Assembly: GCF_007655135.1 (NCBI RefSeq)
Contig: NC_045131.1
Coordinates: forward strand, 930,001 to 994,000
From: Punica granatum
Lineage: Eukaryota; Streptophyta; Magnoliopsida; Myrtales; Lythraceae
DNA: 64,000 nt
Reading direction: 5' to 3'
Under the pieces are notes generated by a model. That model did no database searches and was not told where the DNA came from. It saw only the letters and a program-made list of their open reading frames with translations. Below are positions 11,229-22,996 of this stretch, in pieces; within the stretch, counting starts at the first letter, position 1, and every line of letters starts with the position of its first letter. The position numbers were made by a program, and so were the translations under genes.

Positions 11229-12533
11229 ATGGATGATTTCGGCGAGTCTTCCGTAGATTCTAGTCATCGGTTGACAAATAATGGGTCTTTCAGCGAAGAC
11301 GATCGGTGCCCTAAGCAGGTGTCGCCTCTCCGGGGCGATGGATCGAGAAACACGAGCCCCTTAGGCCGTGTAGGATCAAGGAACACCAGCCCCTCTCGGC
11401 AAAAGGTGATAAAGACCAAGCCCCGGGGTTTAGATGAGGAATCGGTCGCTACATTTGGGAAAGCAGTTCAGCCGCATGTTCAGATGGAGGAAAATATATG
11501 GGCAATGCTGCCTGAAGACTTGTTGCACGAGGTCTTAGCCCGGGTTCCTCCATTCATGATATTTCGGCTCCGTTCGGTATGTAAACGGTGGAACTCGATT
11601 CTCCACGATAGCAGCTTCCTGAAGTTTCATTCGCAGGTTCCCTCGCACGGGCCTTGTCTTATAACATTTTGGAAGAATGCTCATTCGCCCCAATGTTCCG
11701 TCTTTAGCTTACCGCTGAAAACTTGGTATAGAATCCCATTCAATTTTCTGCCTCCTTGGGCATTTTGGTTGGTCAGTTCATCGGGTGGTCTCGTTTGTTT
11801 CTCTGGGCTTGACGGGTTAACCTTCAAGACTTTAGTTTGTAACCCCCTTACACAGACTTGGAGAACTCTGCCAAGTATGCATTATAACCATCAGAGGCAA
11901 TTACTCTTGGTCGTTGATCGGGTAGAGCGGTCCTTTAAAGTTATTGCCACCAGTGAAATTTATGGGGACAAGTCTTTACCCACAGAAGTATATGATTCAG
12001 AACTGGACTGCTGGTCCATCCACCAGATTATGCCGGCAGTTAATCTTTGTTCTTCAAAGATGGCTTTTTGCGACTCTAGGTTGTACTTGGAAACTCTCTC
12101 TCCTCTCGGGCTCATGATGTATAGGCTTGATAAAGGGCTATGGGAACACATCCCTGTTAAGTTTCCAAGGTCTTTGTTGGATGGCTATCTGGTTGCTGGC
12201 ACTCGTAAACGGTTATTTTTGGTCGGAAGAATAGGCCTTTACAGTACCCTTCAGAGCATGCGGATTTGGGAGCTGGATCATGCGAAATTCACATGGACAG
12301 AGATCAGTAGGATGCCCCCAAAGTATTTTCGGGCACTTTTGAGGTTATCTGCTGAAAGGTTTGAATGTTTTGGCCAGGATAATCTCATCTGCTTCACATC
12401 CTGGAATCAGGGGAAGTGTCTTCTCTATGACGTGGATAAGAAGAATTGGTCTTGGATTGCCGGTTGTGCTCTCCAGTCATACAACAGCCAAGTTTGTTTT
12501 TATGAGCCGAGATTTGATGCTTCTGTATGTTGA
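11229..12533 (+). CDS. F-box/kelch-like protein, ortholog of At5g15710
   Basis: Substrate receptor of an SCF ubiquitin ligase, inferred from its F-box. Intronless coding region, 434 residues. The ATG at 11229 (MDDFGESS) is used because the longer frame has no upstream ATG. An N-terminal Ser-rich tail repeats GSRNTSP twice. The F-box spans about residues 90-135 and reads [21 protein letters not shown] kelch-like/galactose-oxidase-like region follows to the end, with blocks such as [14 protein letters not shown] Trp motifs and [15 protein letters not shown]. Similarity to At5g15710 is very high along the whole length. It is related to FBX6/LCR, but I saw no miR394-type target site. In Arabidopsis the ortholog is next to RPOTmp, as here. 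Confidence 0.95.
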   Translation: MDDFGESSVDSSHRLTNNGSFSEDDRCPKQVSPLRGDGSRNTSPLGRVGSRNTSPSRQKVIKTKPRGLDEESVATFGKAVQPHVQMEENIWAMLPEDLLHEVLARVPPFMIFRLRSVCKRWNSILHDSSFLKFHSQVPSHGPCLITFWKNAHSPQCSVFSLPLKTWYRIPFNFLPPWAFWLVSSSGGLVCFSGLDGLTFKTLVCNPLTQTWRTLPSMHYNHQRQLLLVVDRVERSFKVIATSEIYGDKSLPTEVYDSELDCWSIHQIMPAVNLCSSKMAFCDSRLYLETLSPLGLMMYRLDKGLWEHIPVKFPRSLLDGYLVAGTRKRLFLVGRIGLYSTLQSMRIWELDHAKFTWTEISRMPPKYFRALLRLSAERFECFGQDNLICFTSWNQGKCLLYDVDKKNWSWIAGCALQSYNSQVCFYEPRFDASVC

Positions 12534-15500
12534 ATGAGAACCTCTCCTTCTTTGAGGCTTTTGCTTTGCAACAGATTTTATATTATGTGATCCAATTCTC
12601 GGTCCTCACATGTCTGACTAGTTTCAGTCCTATGACTTCATCTTCTAACAACGTAGCTGATTCAGGCAAGCAATGAGTTCACTGCCTCGGACCATACGCT
12701 GTACTGAGATTTAATATTGACAAAGCTGGTGGCTAGTTTTGGTAGCATTGCATGTACATGACTTGTAGTTATTCAAAATACCTAAGTTCTTCTTCCGAAA
12801 TTTATCGAGAAATTCCAGTCTACTCCCATGTGACAGGGGATGGCATTTTGGGACATTTCTCTTCATAGGTGATCATATGGTAAGACCTAATATCTCTTCT
12901 GCTGACCCCCGTGCTGGTTTACATATTTTATTATTATTATTTTTGTTTACCCTTGCATGATGATAATATGAGAGCGTTCTTTTGAGAGCTGGTTCTGTCA
13001 AAAACAGAGGTCCATAAAACCTTTTGAAATAATTTGAGCTTTTTTACCCTAGAAGTCGCCTGGAGTTCGATTGATATCCAATGGACAGCAAGAACTCAAA
13101 ACCATTTTTTAGTTGGTTATTATAAGTGACCATAGTATCTACTCATATGAGTGTGCTTAAGATTTTAAGCTTGCGAAATGCATTGGTTTTGGTGGGTCTT
13201 GTGAAATGCATTTTGGGGATCAGTCCAGTATAGACTAACTTCCTGAATTAGAACCTTGAATTTTCTTTGAATCTCATTTTGATTCATTCATACCAACTGC
13301 AGCCTTCATTTAGGAACATCCCAATCGCATTGGCTCTGAGAAATCAAGAGCATCGTCTATTAACAAAGTGATCATGAATGTAGGAATTAGGTCCACGGCA
13401 GTTATGGTGGAGTCCAGTCTCTTATGTTCAGTTAATAATTAATGCTTATAATACCCTTTCCAATTGCAGACTTGCAGCAATAGTCAATTCCATGGAGTCT
13501 ATAGCTTGAAAGTTGGAGAAGAGTCGAGAATTCTCCATCGGATGTTGGCTATAGGGTAAGCAGCTCCCTTCGGCGCCCGATCATCTGTGAACTTAACAAT
13601 TTTTGCAGCATTTTCTCCTTTGTTTCAACGAGTCCTCGAGGCGATTTGACAGTGAGATTTAAGGACCTTTGGCTTGGTGAGGCTGGAAACTGGATTTAGC
13701 TTTACAATATACAGTTCCCAACTTATGGAACTCCAACAGGCCGGGACTTAGCATCGATTGTAAGAAATAGTCCCTTTGTACTGTACAGCTGATGGTTCTA
13801 TATATTAATTGATATATTCCTCTCACTTTGTTTCTTTCTTTCTTTTTTTTTTTCCTGAAGATTAATTGATATATTCCAATTTGATGACTCTTGTGAATTG
13901 TGTATTCAAATATTTTTTGACCGCTAGAGGCCTACTAATCAACTATTCCATGTCCTGAACTGACAGTGATGATGATAAAATTCTCTGAATTAATTTAAAA
14001 AAAGAAAAGAAAAAAAGAAGTATTTCTTATGTGCTACGTTGGAGAATTAAAATCCGACAACGCGTGACCCCGTCGATGGTGGTGGGGATGGGGGCAATGC
14101 AGGGGAAAACTTTGCGGCCATCACATTCACATGAACTTCAGTATCTCAGATCCTCAGAAGCTCCAACCTACGTACACCCATTTTCAGTACCCACCCCAGC
14201 CGAGTCTCCTCCGGTGGGTTACCGGAACCGGAAATCACAATCCGACTTCCTTTCTTCGATCTAGTACTAGTTTAAGGAGTAACTGATATCAAATTCCTGA
14301 CGACCCTAAGCATAGCTTTCGTTTTCATCATCGGTATTGTCTGTTCCATCCCAAACTGTGACAATATAGAGGACCAGGGCTTGCAAGGTTGGCATCGGTT
14401 ACCGGGAGTGTGCACTCGTACGTCACGTGGCCGGAAAGTTATCGGTTCGTAACTTGTGCTTAGAAGATGCGTTTGTCTATGGTGCGTGTAACAAACAGAG
14501 GCTGGAGATATTTTCTCACTTGTTAGAATATAATTGAATAGAATAGAGGAGAAGATAGAAGGGAGAAGAGGAGGAGACATGACACTGGTAAAGGGAGCCA
14601 CGCCTTGCATATGTTTGCGCGTGTTTTCTCAGGGGGCTTCCTATTACTTTCTCTTATTATTTGTTATTTTGCCCGTTTATTTATTTATTCATTTATTATT
14701 GCTAGTTCCATATGAACTATGAAGAAATTCAAAAAATAAATCAATTAAGAAATCCCTAACCCAAAAAAAGTCCCTTCGAGGGAAGGAAGAAGAAGAAGAA
14801 TAGGTTGTGGCCCTGAAATGCGATGAACTACGGGGCTGAGCCAACATATTATAGTATGGGCTGGATATGACATAGGATTCTCAAGTTGAATTAATCTATA
14901 ATACATATAGAGAAAATAGCCTAGAAAACCACATATTTTCCCTAAATTTCTCATTTTACTAACTTCTTAAATTTTGGTCTGAAAAATCAAAACGTTTTCC
15001 TCCGTTTACCAACTCGTTAATTTCGACTCTAAAGGTTCTGACGTGTTCGTAAATTTCCACCTACGTGGCAAACGAAATCAAGCGTGGAAAATATGACAGT
15101 TGGCTTTTAAGTTAAAACATCAGATAGTTTGCCAATTTTCTTTAATCTATCAACAAAAAATTTCAAATATTTTTCGCGTGTGTCACAATCTACCAAAATG
15201 TGGATTATAAGTTTGAATTACAAAATTATATATGTATGTCGGTTTGAATACTGAAAAATATTGCATATATCTCAACATCTATATTTTTTCTTAATTTTAT
15301 CATAACCTATGAAAATAACACAAGGCACCTAACATTTAGGGTAACATCTCAAAACTATTGCACCGTCAATATTCCATTCATTTTGGACGAAAAATCTACC
15401 TTGACACATAACGGTGCTGACGAGATAGTGCTTGAGCCACTTCTATGTTGGCTAACATGAAGAGTTCATCGGGTCAATTTTGAGCTAACTATTTTTATTA

Positions 15501-15540
15501 CTCGGGTCATCATATTTTCGAGTTCTTGGATGCTATGGAA
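12534..15540. other. F-box 3' UTR then intergenic
   Basis: The first several hundred bases are probably 3' UTR. A moderately GC-rich patch at 14030-14610 has two short frames on opposite strands (14031-14264 plus, 14610-14272 minus) with no family I recognise. No gene is called. Confidence 0.5.
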
Positions 15541-15548
15541 AACTCATA

Positions 15549-16107
15549 TATAGGACTGAGCATACAATTATGAGTTCTCTAAAATATCTCGGGTCACCAA
15601 CTCCGAGTTCTCTCTCTCCTTTCATCTCTCCCTCGATCCTCTCTCCTATCTTTTTGTCTCCTCTCTCTCGACTACCTCTCCTCTCTTTCCCGACTCTCTC
15701 TCATCTCAATTTCATCCCCTTCTCTCTCCTCTCTCCCGACTCTCCCCTTTATCTCTACTCTCTCATCTCTTCCCTCATCTCATGTGTTAGATCAGAGGGA
15801 GATGAGAGAGAGTAGAGAGAAAGGGGAGAGAGTCAGGAGAGAGAAAGAGATGAAATCGGGAGGAGAAAGAGTCGGGAGATAGGAGTAAGAGAGAGAGTAG
15901 AGAGATGAGAGTGTGGAGATAGAGTCGGGAGAGAAATGATAGAGAGAAGAGAGAGAAAGAGAGGAGAGACAGAAGATAGAGAGGACAGAGATAAGAGAAA
16001 GGATAGAGAGTCGAGATAGAGGAGAGAAATATGATGAAGGAGAAAGAACTTGCAGTTGGTGGCTCGAAATATTTGAAAGAACTCGTAATTGTATGCTCAG
16101 TCCTATA
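15549..16107. mobile_element. Long fold-back element with polypyrimidine and polypurine arms
   Basis: Near-palindromic hairpin of about 560 bp. The left end TATAGGACTGAGCATACAAT at 15549-15568 is the reverse complement of the right end at 16088-16107. Complementarity continues inward: CACCAACT near 15595 pairs with AGTTGGTG near 16056, then a CT-rich left arm (about 15605-15780) pairs with a GA-rich right arm (about 15795-16045). It closes at TCCCTC / GAGGGA around a loop of about 18 bases near 15787. The right arm is about 80 bp longer. No coding capacity is believed. It is classed as mobile by analogy with fold-back elements; a clear target duplication was not found. Confidence 0.75.
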
Positions 16108-16986
16108 AAAATGAAGAAGTTTGTTTATATCACAATTTATTTAATTATTCCTTTGCAGTCCATTCTAGAAATTTTTTTAAAAAAATTATAATTTTTCAAT
16201 TTCAAATTCACTTATATAAAAAGGTCTTTTGAATATTGATTGTGATCTTTTAGAAATAATATATCTACAAGAACTATTATAACGTAGACATATTTTAGAA
16301 ATATTTATTATGTTTATCTATATATATATATCTTGATATTAATTTAAAATAATAATAATTGGTTTAGTTATCCAAGCACATTTGATTTTCTATTGAAAAT
16401 ATTGTTACTCTTAAAAAATTACTTGGTAAAAAAATTTTAAATTTTTTTTTTGCCATAATTGTATTTTCATAATTAATTACTTGACCTTAAAATAAGGATA
16501 CAATCTTAAATTTTTTTGTTAAAATTACAGGAGGACGAATTTATCAAAAAAATTTGCTCTAATTATAATATATTTATTTTGAAAATATATTTCAGTAGAA
16601 ATTGAATAAAGTAAAATATATTTAAAAACTTGGGCAAGACTAGTATTCACTTCTAGAATACGATATGACAAAGAATGACATACATATGTATATATATACT
16701 TTTTGGGTTATAAGGAATATTTATGGTCTAATATAAGAGCGAAAGCTAGATAAAAAGAAATATCGCTTATAAGGAACAATCACGGGACGTCATGATCTCC
16801 AGTTGGTGATTTGTGCCATTGCTCCAAGCCTATTTCCTCAAATGATATCTTGATTTGAATGATTGTTATCGTTGTCGGAGATGGACCGAGAGAGGGCAAT
16901 TGCCTCTTCTAAAGTTTTGACGTTCTATGAAAATTTATATATTATTTTTTAAATTTTGATAAAATTTCTTATATTCGTTATCCTAA

Positions 16987-17524
16987 TTAATAACAAAAAA
17001 GCACAAACATTCATATTTTAACAATTCTAGCACGAACTTTTTTCATTAACCTAAAAATGCACGAACTTTTTTCATTAACCTAAAAATGCACAAACTTTCA
17101 ACTTGATAATAATTCTAGCACGGCGTCAAATTTTCTATTAATTTTGACAGAATCGAGGCAATATAGGGTACTGACAACCCCAATTGGGGGGAGAGCGTCT
17201 GCGACCCTAAACAGAGGGGTGGTGGCCGGAATCGAGGTCCCACCCTCTGAAATCGGGAGAATTCTCAAATTGAGGATTTTTTCGATTCTGGCAGGTGAAG
17301 CCACCACCCCGCCCATCACCCCTGATTGGGGTCGTTGGGACCCTTCCCCGATTGGGGTCACCAACACCTTCTGTGGCCTCGATTCCGTTCAACTTAACAA
17401 AAAAATTGATTTCATACTAGAATTGTTATCAAATCGAAATTGTGCATTTTTAGGTTAAGAAAAAAAATTTTGTGCTAAAATTATTAAAATGTAAAAAGTT
17501 TATACTTTTTTTTTTGTTATTAAC
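16987..17524. mobile_element. Palindromic MITE-like hairpin with frames on both strands
   Basis: About 270-bp arms meet near a GAGAATTCTC centre at about 17262. The left outer arm (TTAATAACAAAAAAG, then TTTTAACAATTCTAGCAC) matches the reverse complement of the right outer arm (TTAATAACAAAAAAA, TTTTAATAATTTTAGCAC). Inner blocks also match: ACAGAATCGAGGC on the left pairs with the complement of GCCTCGATTCCGT on the right. A 29-bp unit is duplicated in tandem in the left arm at 17030-17058 and 17059-17087. Each strand carries an ATG or near-ATG frame of 90-105 codons, and the two proteins resemble each other, as expected from the palindrome. No transposase. Confidence 0.75.
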
Positions 17525-18640
17525 CAAAAAAAAAATATCTTTCTATTCGTCCCGTTAAGCACCTCACCCAATAAAGTCGAAATCACGCATCCATCCCCAT
17601 GTCGGTGAGTTAATTTTAACTTTTAATCCATTTATGGATTACACTAAATAAATCAAATAAAGCGTGACACTAAAAGTTAATTGATTTATGGCAAACAAAA
17701 GTAATTGATTAACCGACTTGATTAGTGAATTTTTACCGCCCACGCAAACTTCAATGGGCCAACCCACTAGCCTCGGCTCGGACCTCCCGCCCTCGTGTTC
17801 CTAAAAACCCACCTTCCCCCCACCCCCAATTAATCTGTAGATAATCCCTCTAGTCAATTTATTCTTCATCTGGTCTTCTTTGGGAAGAGTTTCGATACTT
17901 TTTCTTTAGCAATTCTATGCAAAAATAAATAAATAAATAATAAAGACAGAGAGAGAGAGTTGTAAAAGAGCTCTTAATTTGATGGTCATGCCAACTCATG
18001 ATCTTCTCTCAGTAGCAATCCAAGGTGTTGCTTAATTAACAATTGACTAATTAATCAAGAAGTACTTAATTTATATGATTATTACTTGGTTGTCAATTTG
18101 TTGTTTGACTATATATTGCAATTTGCAGACAGAGATTCTGCTGCTCTATATTCGTTGTTAACATAATCTTTTCTTTTTTTAAATAATTACAATAAAGGTG
18201 CATTTTCCTTTTCAATTATAAGTATGGCCCATAAGTTTAATACAATGCAACAAAAATCCAAATAACTAATAAAACAGAACACGAGAGTTCCATCGCAAAA
18301 ATCGAATTTACAACATTTTAGTAAAGAAGCGAAAGTTTGCACAATTGCTTTACACCATTCTTTCTTTCAACAGGCATGCAATTTTAGTTACGGTATCCAA
18401 GGAAGCAATGATTCGCAGGATCACCCAATCTTTTTTTTCTTTTTTTTGCTGGGTAGGACCACCCAATCTTCAAACTTGCTTACACACACATTTGGCATTA
18501 CACGTCCTGCAAGAACTCCATTCCCAAATCTTTGACTGGACCGATACAATTATTCCTTTGAATTTGACTCGTATTATATTTTCATCTATCAAAATAATTA
18601 GTTGTATACTGTTATATCTCATATCTTTAATTATGTTACT
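17525..18640. other. Intergenic
   Basis: No gene, RNA or clear element is recognised. AT-rich with a few short homopolymers and a TAAA/AAAT run near 17922. Confidence 0.5.
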
Positions 18641-20105
18641 AGTTGGGTAGGTGTTAACTCTATAAAAAAAGAGTTATCCGTACCTTTTCACGAGTTTAAT
18701 TGAAGCCAGTTTATCGAGTTTAGGTTAACTTGAGTAAGCTTTTCGTCTACTTTTCGTTTATTAGCTTTTATTTTATAGGTTTTAGTTGTTTTGATTAGTT
18801 TTGCTTTGTTTTTATACGAATTGGAGCTACTTGATCGATCATTTGCAGCCTCTAAGTTCTCGGAATTTTTTGGATAGGTTTAACTCAAGCTTTGAGGTGC
18901 AAATTGCCTATGGATAGAAAGCTCATCGAGTTAAGAGTGTAGTGATTCAAACGGTTTGCGATTTGGAATCTGGATGAGGAAGATATGGTTGATCGAAGTT
19001 CGACGCGCAAAACTGTTTTACTGAACCGAGAGCGCTCAGGCTGCGAAATCGAAGGCCTAGGCTGCCCCAACTCAGCCCACTCGGCCATTAGCTCTTTCTT
19101 CCGATATTTTGTGTGGGTCCCAAGACTATGGGAGGAAGGAAATTAGGAGAGAGATTATTGGTAGTATTAGTGACTATTTTTGTGAGATATCTTTAGAGAT
19201 TTAAGAGTCGAAATTATGGATCTTAATTAGGAAACAAGATTATAGGGGTTGAGAGAAATTCTTGGAATAGGAAGAGAGTCTTTTGACGTTCAGAGGAGGA
19301 CACGAAGGGAGAGATGGCTGAGGACTCTTGGATACCTTTTGGACATGACTTCTTCGAGCTCTGAGAGAGGATCGCGATCGAGACCTGGCAGGAGTTTGTT
19401 CTTTTCATCGATTCCTCTTTACCTTTCTCTTAGAATCATGCTTAGGATGAACTCTTTTGGTTTTATTGTTACTATAATGAGCTAATTTTATCGTTCTAAG
19501 GATATGATGGAACTCAATGTGTAGCTAGATTTTTTATATTTTTTTGAATTTATGCATTGAGAATTCCGTTTATTTATCCTATATTGAGTTTAATGCTTAC
19601 AATTGTCTGGCAAACTGTTGTATTGATGGGTTAACCTAATCGAACTTGGTAGAGAGATTTTAGGTTTAGAATTGAGATACAATAGCCTAAGTTCGATCTT
19701 GAGGTTTCGATACTCACACCCCTTAGGTAGCCAATAACTTAATTACAATTCCTATAGGAATACAAGGATTAGTTAAGTTAGATATTTTTCTAAGCTACTC
19801 GGAAGATACTTAAGAAATATTAGGGCGATTGAGGTTAGTAAACGGGTTATTGATAAATTAACGATAAAGACTATTTGGTAGTCTAGCGAAGTATCGGGAG
19901 AAATAATAATCCTAGGTCTTCTCCATTGATTGAACTTTTGTCGTGCTATTTCTTGCTTTTAAATTTTACTTCTTAAAAACCAATTTTCGATTGGCTTTTC
20001 GAACGCTAGTGAGGTTTTTAGTTCGAGTCTTTGTGGGAAAGATCTCCACACATTATTTTACTACTTGTACAGCATGTGCACTTGCAGGGTGTAAAACCGC
20101 AAACA
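18640..20105 (+). mobile_element. Possible solo LTR or LTR relic (Athila/Tat-like)
   Basis: The 3' part resembles the end of long plant Ty3/gypsy LTRs: a stretch of the type GTTCGAGTCTTTGTGGGAAA, then TACTTGTACAGCATGTGCAC followed by TTGCAGGGTGTAAAACCGC and ending AAACA near 20105. The 1.4-kb length and lack of coding frames fit a solo LTR. Boundaries, terminal repeats and a target duplication could not be fixed, so this remains tentative. Confidence 0.35.
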
Positions 20106-20705
20106 GTTGGCTCTGAACTGTCCCATGACAACAAATTAATTCTTTCTTTGCTAATTGTACGTGTATGTACCCTTTCTATTTGGGAAAAAAATTGCATGCA
20201 ATAGAAAGATGACTATATAGGAAACTGAGTTAATATTATTTGAATCTTTCAGAGTTCTTGATGAATAAATGTTCCAGGCTCTTGTGGGGAAGAACAAGTA
20301 CGTAGCTCGTTCGCCTTGATTGCACGTAATTTTCAACTTCATATCGGATTTCATGAAGAAAAAAACCAATATATATAATATTATCTCATTTGTAATGTGC
20401 CACGTATATAGATTATTTCAAGATCTTAATAATAAGCACAGAAGTACAAAGTAGACACACAACCTCGATCGCTTGCCAGTCCGAAATTCAAACTTTTTAT
20501 ATCAAGGAAATGAACTGTTTTTCCCTAATTAATTTCCTCTATTTTAGCCATACTTTATTGAATTGTCCTGGCAATTTTGAGTGCTCCAAAACCCTGCAAA
20601 TATTCAGAGAAATAATATTTTTTTCATTAAAAAAAATGTTGCAGATGTGTCGTGGTATGCTTTTTTGACTTGAGTCGGGCTTAACTTTGTGCTCTCTCCC
20701 TTCTC

Positions 20706-20711
20706 TATAAA
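20706..20711 (+). promoter_or_regulatory. Putative TATA box of the peptide gene
   Basis: TATAAA in a CTCTATAAAACCC context, 141 bp upstream of the ATG at 20852, with a CT-rich leader. Position and context fit a core promoter. Confidence 0.55.
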
Positions 20712-20851
20712 ACCCACAAGATGCCCTTCAACTAGTTTCCCCTCTCTTTCTGATACTGAAACAAATCATAACTATCGCCAGCTAGCTACTACCACTTCAT
20801 ATATAGTAGAAGGGAACTGATCACTGGTGATCACTGGGTTCATTCAATATA

Positions 20852-22166
20852 ATGATGACGGAGATAGGGTTCACGAGCTTGTTCCTAGGGCTTCTCCTTT
20901 TCATGAACTGCATAAGGGATCCACTGGCCGAAGCTCGTACAGGTATGTCGTCAATAATCTGTTGCAGGTTCTACATCCAGGAGTAATTAGGACTTCTTGA
21001 TCTATTTGTTAGTGGGTATATATTTCTATAGCCAAATGCCTTCAAATAACATCACTGATTCACCATAAGTGATTTTCTTCTGTCTGAGGCGATATTCATT
21101 AATTACTAAATATATTTTCGTCTTGTCATAATAGAGATCACTACCCATCTACGTCTAATTCATAAACCATTGTTAATATCTGGTGGAAGAGTTTTAAGAT
21201 AAGCAATGTATTCAATAATTAGCTCATGAATCAATCATGAGGGTTTTTTTGAGTTTAGATATATATAACTCGAATAACACATAAGTTAATTGCACTTTCT
21301 AGGCTGGGGTTTCACTCAAGATGCAGATATTACAGCGCAGACCGCAAATGCCGAAGTTGCGGTGCCCTCTCAAAAGGTAGCTAGACTTGTTATTTCACAA
21401 GGTTTTCATGTCCATATAATATCATATAAGTTGTGTATCATATGACATATATGCACATCCAAATTATAATATGTTAGATATATTATCTGATCGATGAACA
21501 GGAAACCATTGGAGATTTTGCTGCTGCTGGCACAAGCAAAATGGGTGCTGTAGGGCGGAAAATGATGGTGGATGAAAACCTAAACGGAGGGAGTTCAAGG
21601 ACTTCAGGTGCCCAGCATATATATAGCTATATGAGTTCACAACACCCATCTAATTTTTTTGAGGTTACTTAATTTTACAAGAAAACTAGGGTTTTTCTGA
21701 ATTCATAACATTGTCGTTGTATGTAGGAATACATGCTGATGATTTGTCAAATAGTATGAAACCGGGCGATGATGAGGTACAACTCGAAATATCTATCTTC
21801 TTGCTCATCCTTCTAGACAATTACGAAGTAAAACCCGAACTAACATATGTTCTTTTGCAGCAAGAAGCATTGAAATGTGCAAGAACACTGGGAAACCCCA
21901 GGAGAGAAGAAGAAGCAGCACCAAACTGGGTCCGTCCTCCAAGCATTAGAATCAGCATACCAGCTACCGGCGCCATTGCCGTTGACGATGAACAACCTCC
22001 TCCTCCTCCTTCTTCCTCTTCTTCTGGAACTACAAGGGAGAAGAGGCTGGACAGTCTTGAAGCTGCGAACGAAGAGATTGTGAATCTCATGCACAGAGAT
22101 TACAGCAGAGGACCCCCCAAGGCTAGACGTAAGCCCCCAATAAACAACCACGAGCCTTCCAATTGA
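20852..22166 (+). CDS. Secreted peptide precursor, RGF/GOLVEN/CLEL type
   Basis: Probable precursor of a tyrosine-sulfated root growth peptide. Five exons: 20852-20942, 21303-21376, 21502-21607, 21727-21776, 21861-22166. All junctions are GT-AG and in phase, giving 208 residues. Residues 1-28 form a signal peptide with hydrophobic core FTSLFLGLLLFMNC. The middle is variable, with a Pro run and a Ser run. The C-terminus has RDYSRGPPKARRKPPINN from about residue 186: an Asp-Tyr sulfation site, basic residues, then KPPINN, which fits the RGF/GLV/CLEL C-terminal motif. The DY-to-NN span is 17 residues, longer than the usual 13 or so. REKR upstream could be a subtilase site. Position between F-box/GDSL genes and BIG parallels RGF7 (At3g02240) near BIG in Arabidopsis. 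Function is inferred from motif and layout. Confidence 0.75.
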
Positions 22167-22996
22167 TCATATATGCATGCTTCCAGGCGCCGGAGGAATA
22201 CCCACAAAAAAAAAAAAGTCAATTAGTAATTTTAGTTTTAGTTTTAAAAATGTCTCGTAATAAAAGCCAGCTCTAATTAGATTAGGTTTTAATTACTAAT
22301 GACTATAGGTTTAGGCTCCACAATTTTGCCCCAAGATAATATAGGAAGTGAAGTCTCTTAACCTGTAACGATATATACATATAGAAAACCTCTTCTTTTT
22401 AAAGTTTTTTCTTTTATTTTCTAAGTTTGGCCTTTTGTAAACTTTGTTATTCAGAAAGGATCGTTGTAAAGGATCGATCCCAGTCATTAGTAAATTCTGA
22501 TGACTAATTTTGTTTGTAGTCAGATATATATCGACGTTCGGAGCAATTAGTGATGATCTTGTGTACATTAGCTAGTACTCTGTGGCGTCCTTTCCCTTTT
22601 TCTCCTTCTTTAAATTTATGTTGCTTTATAAATAATGGAAAAACCCGTATGGCAGATTAATCAACAACAATTGCTTAATTTTACCTTTGCCGTACAATGT
22701 AGTTAAATTTCATATTAATGCAGTCTGGCTCAAATCTAGATACTCTGTCCGGACCCAAAAAAATTAATATATCCCACAGGATTCAGTAACATGTATGTAT
22801 TAAAGAGGGTGTAATTCAGTTGCGTATATTCTCGACTGTTGACCTTGAGGTTATAGGTTTAATACCTAGTGGGACTACTTATGCCAATTTATTAGTTATT
22901 TAAGATTTATTTTTCATTGTACTAGGCTTTAGGTCTACTTTATAATTGAAAAAAAAATCATATCATTATATATATATATATATATTGTCTTTTTGA
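22167..22996. other. Intergenic between convergent peptide and GDSL genes
   Basis: Presumed 3' UTRs of both genes. It contains the SINE-like sequence described separately and a TA microsatellite at about 22964-22985. Confidence 0.6.
22805..22955 (+). mobile_element. Possible degenerate SINE
   Basis: A tRNA-like head with a degenerate A-box region (GTAATTCAGTTGCG) and a B-box-like GGTTTAATACC at about 22855-22865. It is followed by a T-rich body and an A9 tail near 22950. No target duplication is seen, so it is weaker than the element at 3.5 kb. Confidence 0.35.

Noticed and set aside
11960..12151. Minus-strand frame within the F-box gene
   Set aside because: Antisense to a strongly conserved coding region.
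14031..14610. Two short frames in a GC-richer patch
   Set aside because: No similarity or gene structure; could be a decayed fragment but unsupported.
15570..15815. 81-codon Ser/Leu/Pro frame
   Set aside because: It lies in the CT-rich arm of the fold-back element; composition explains the open frame.
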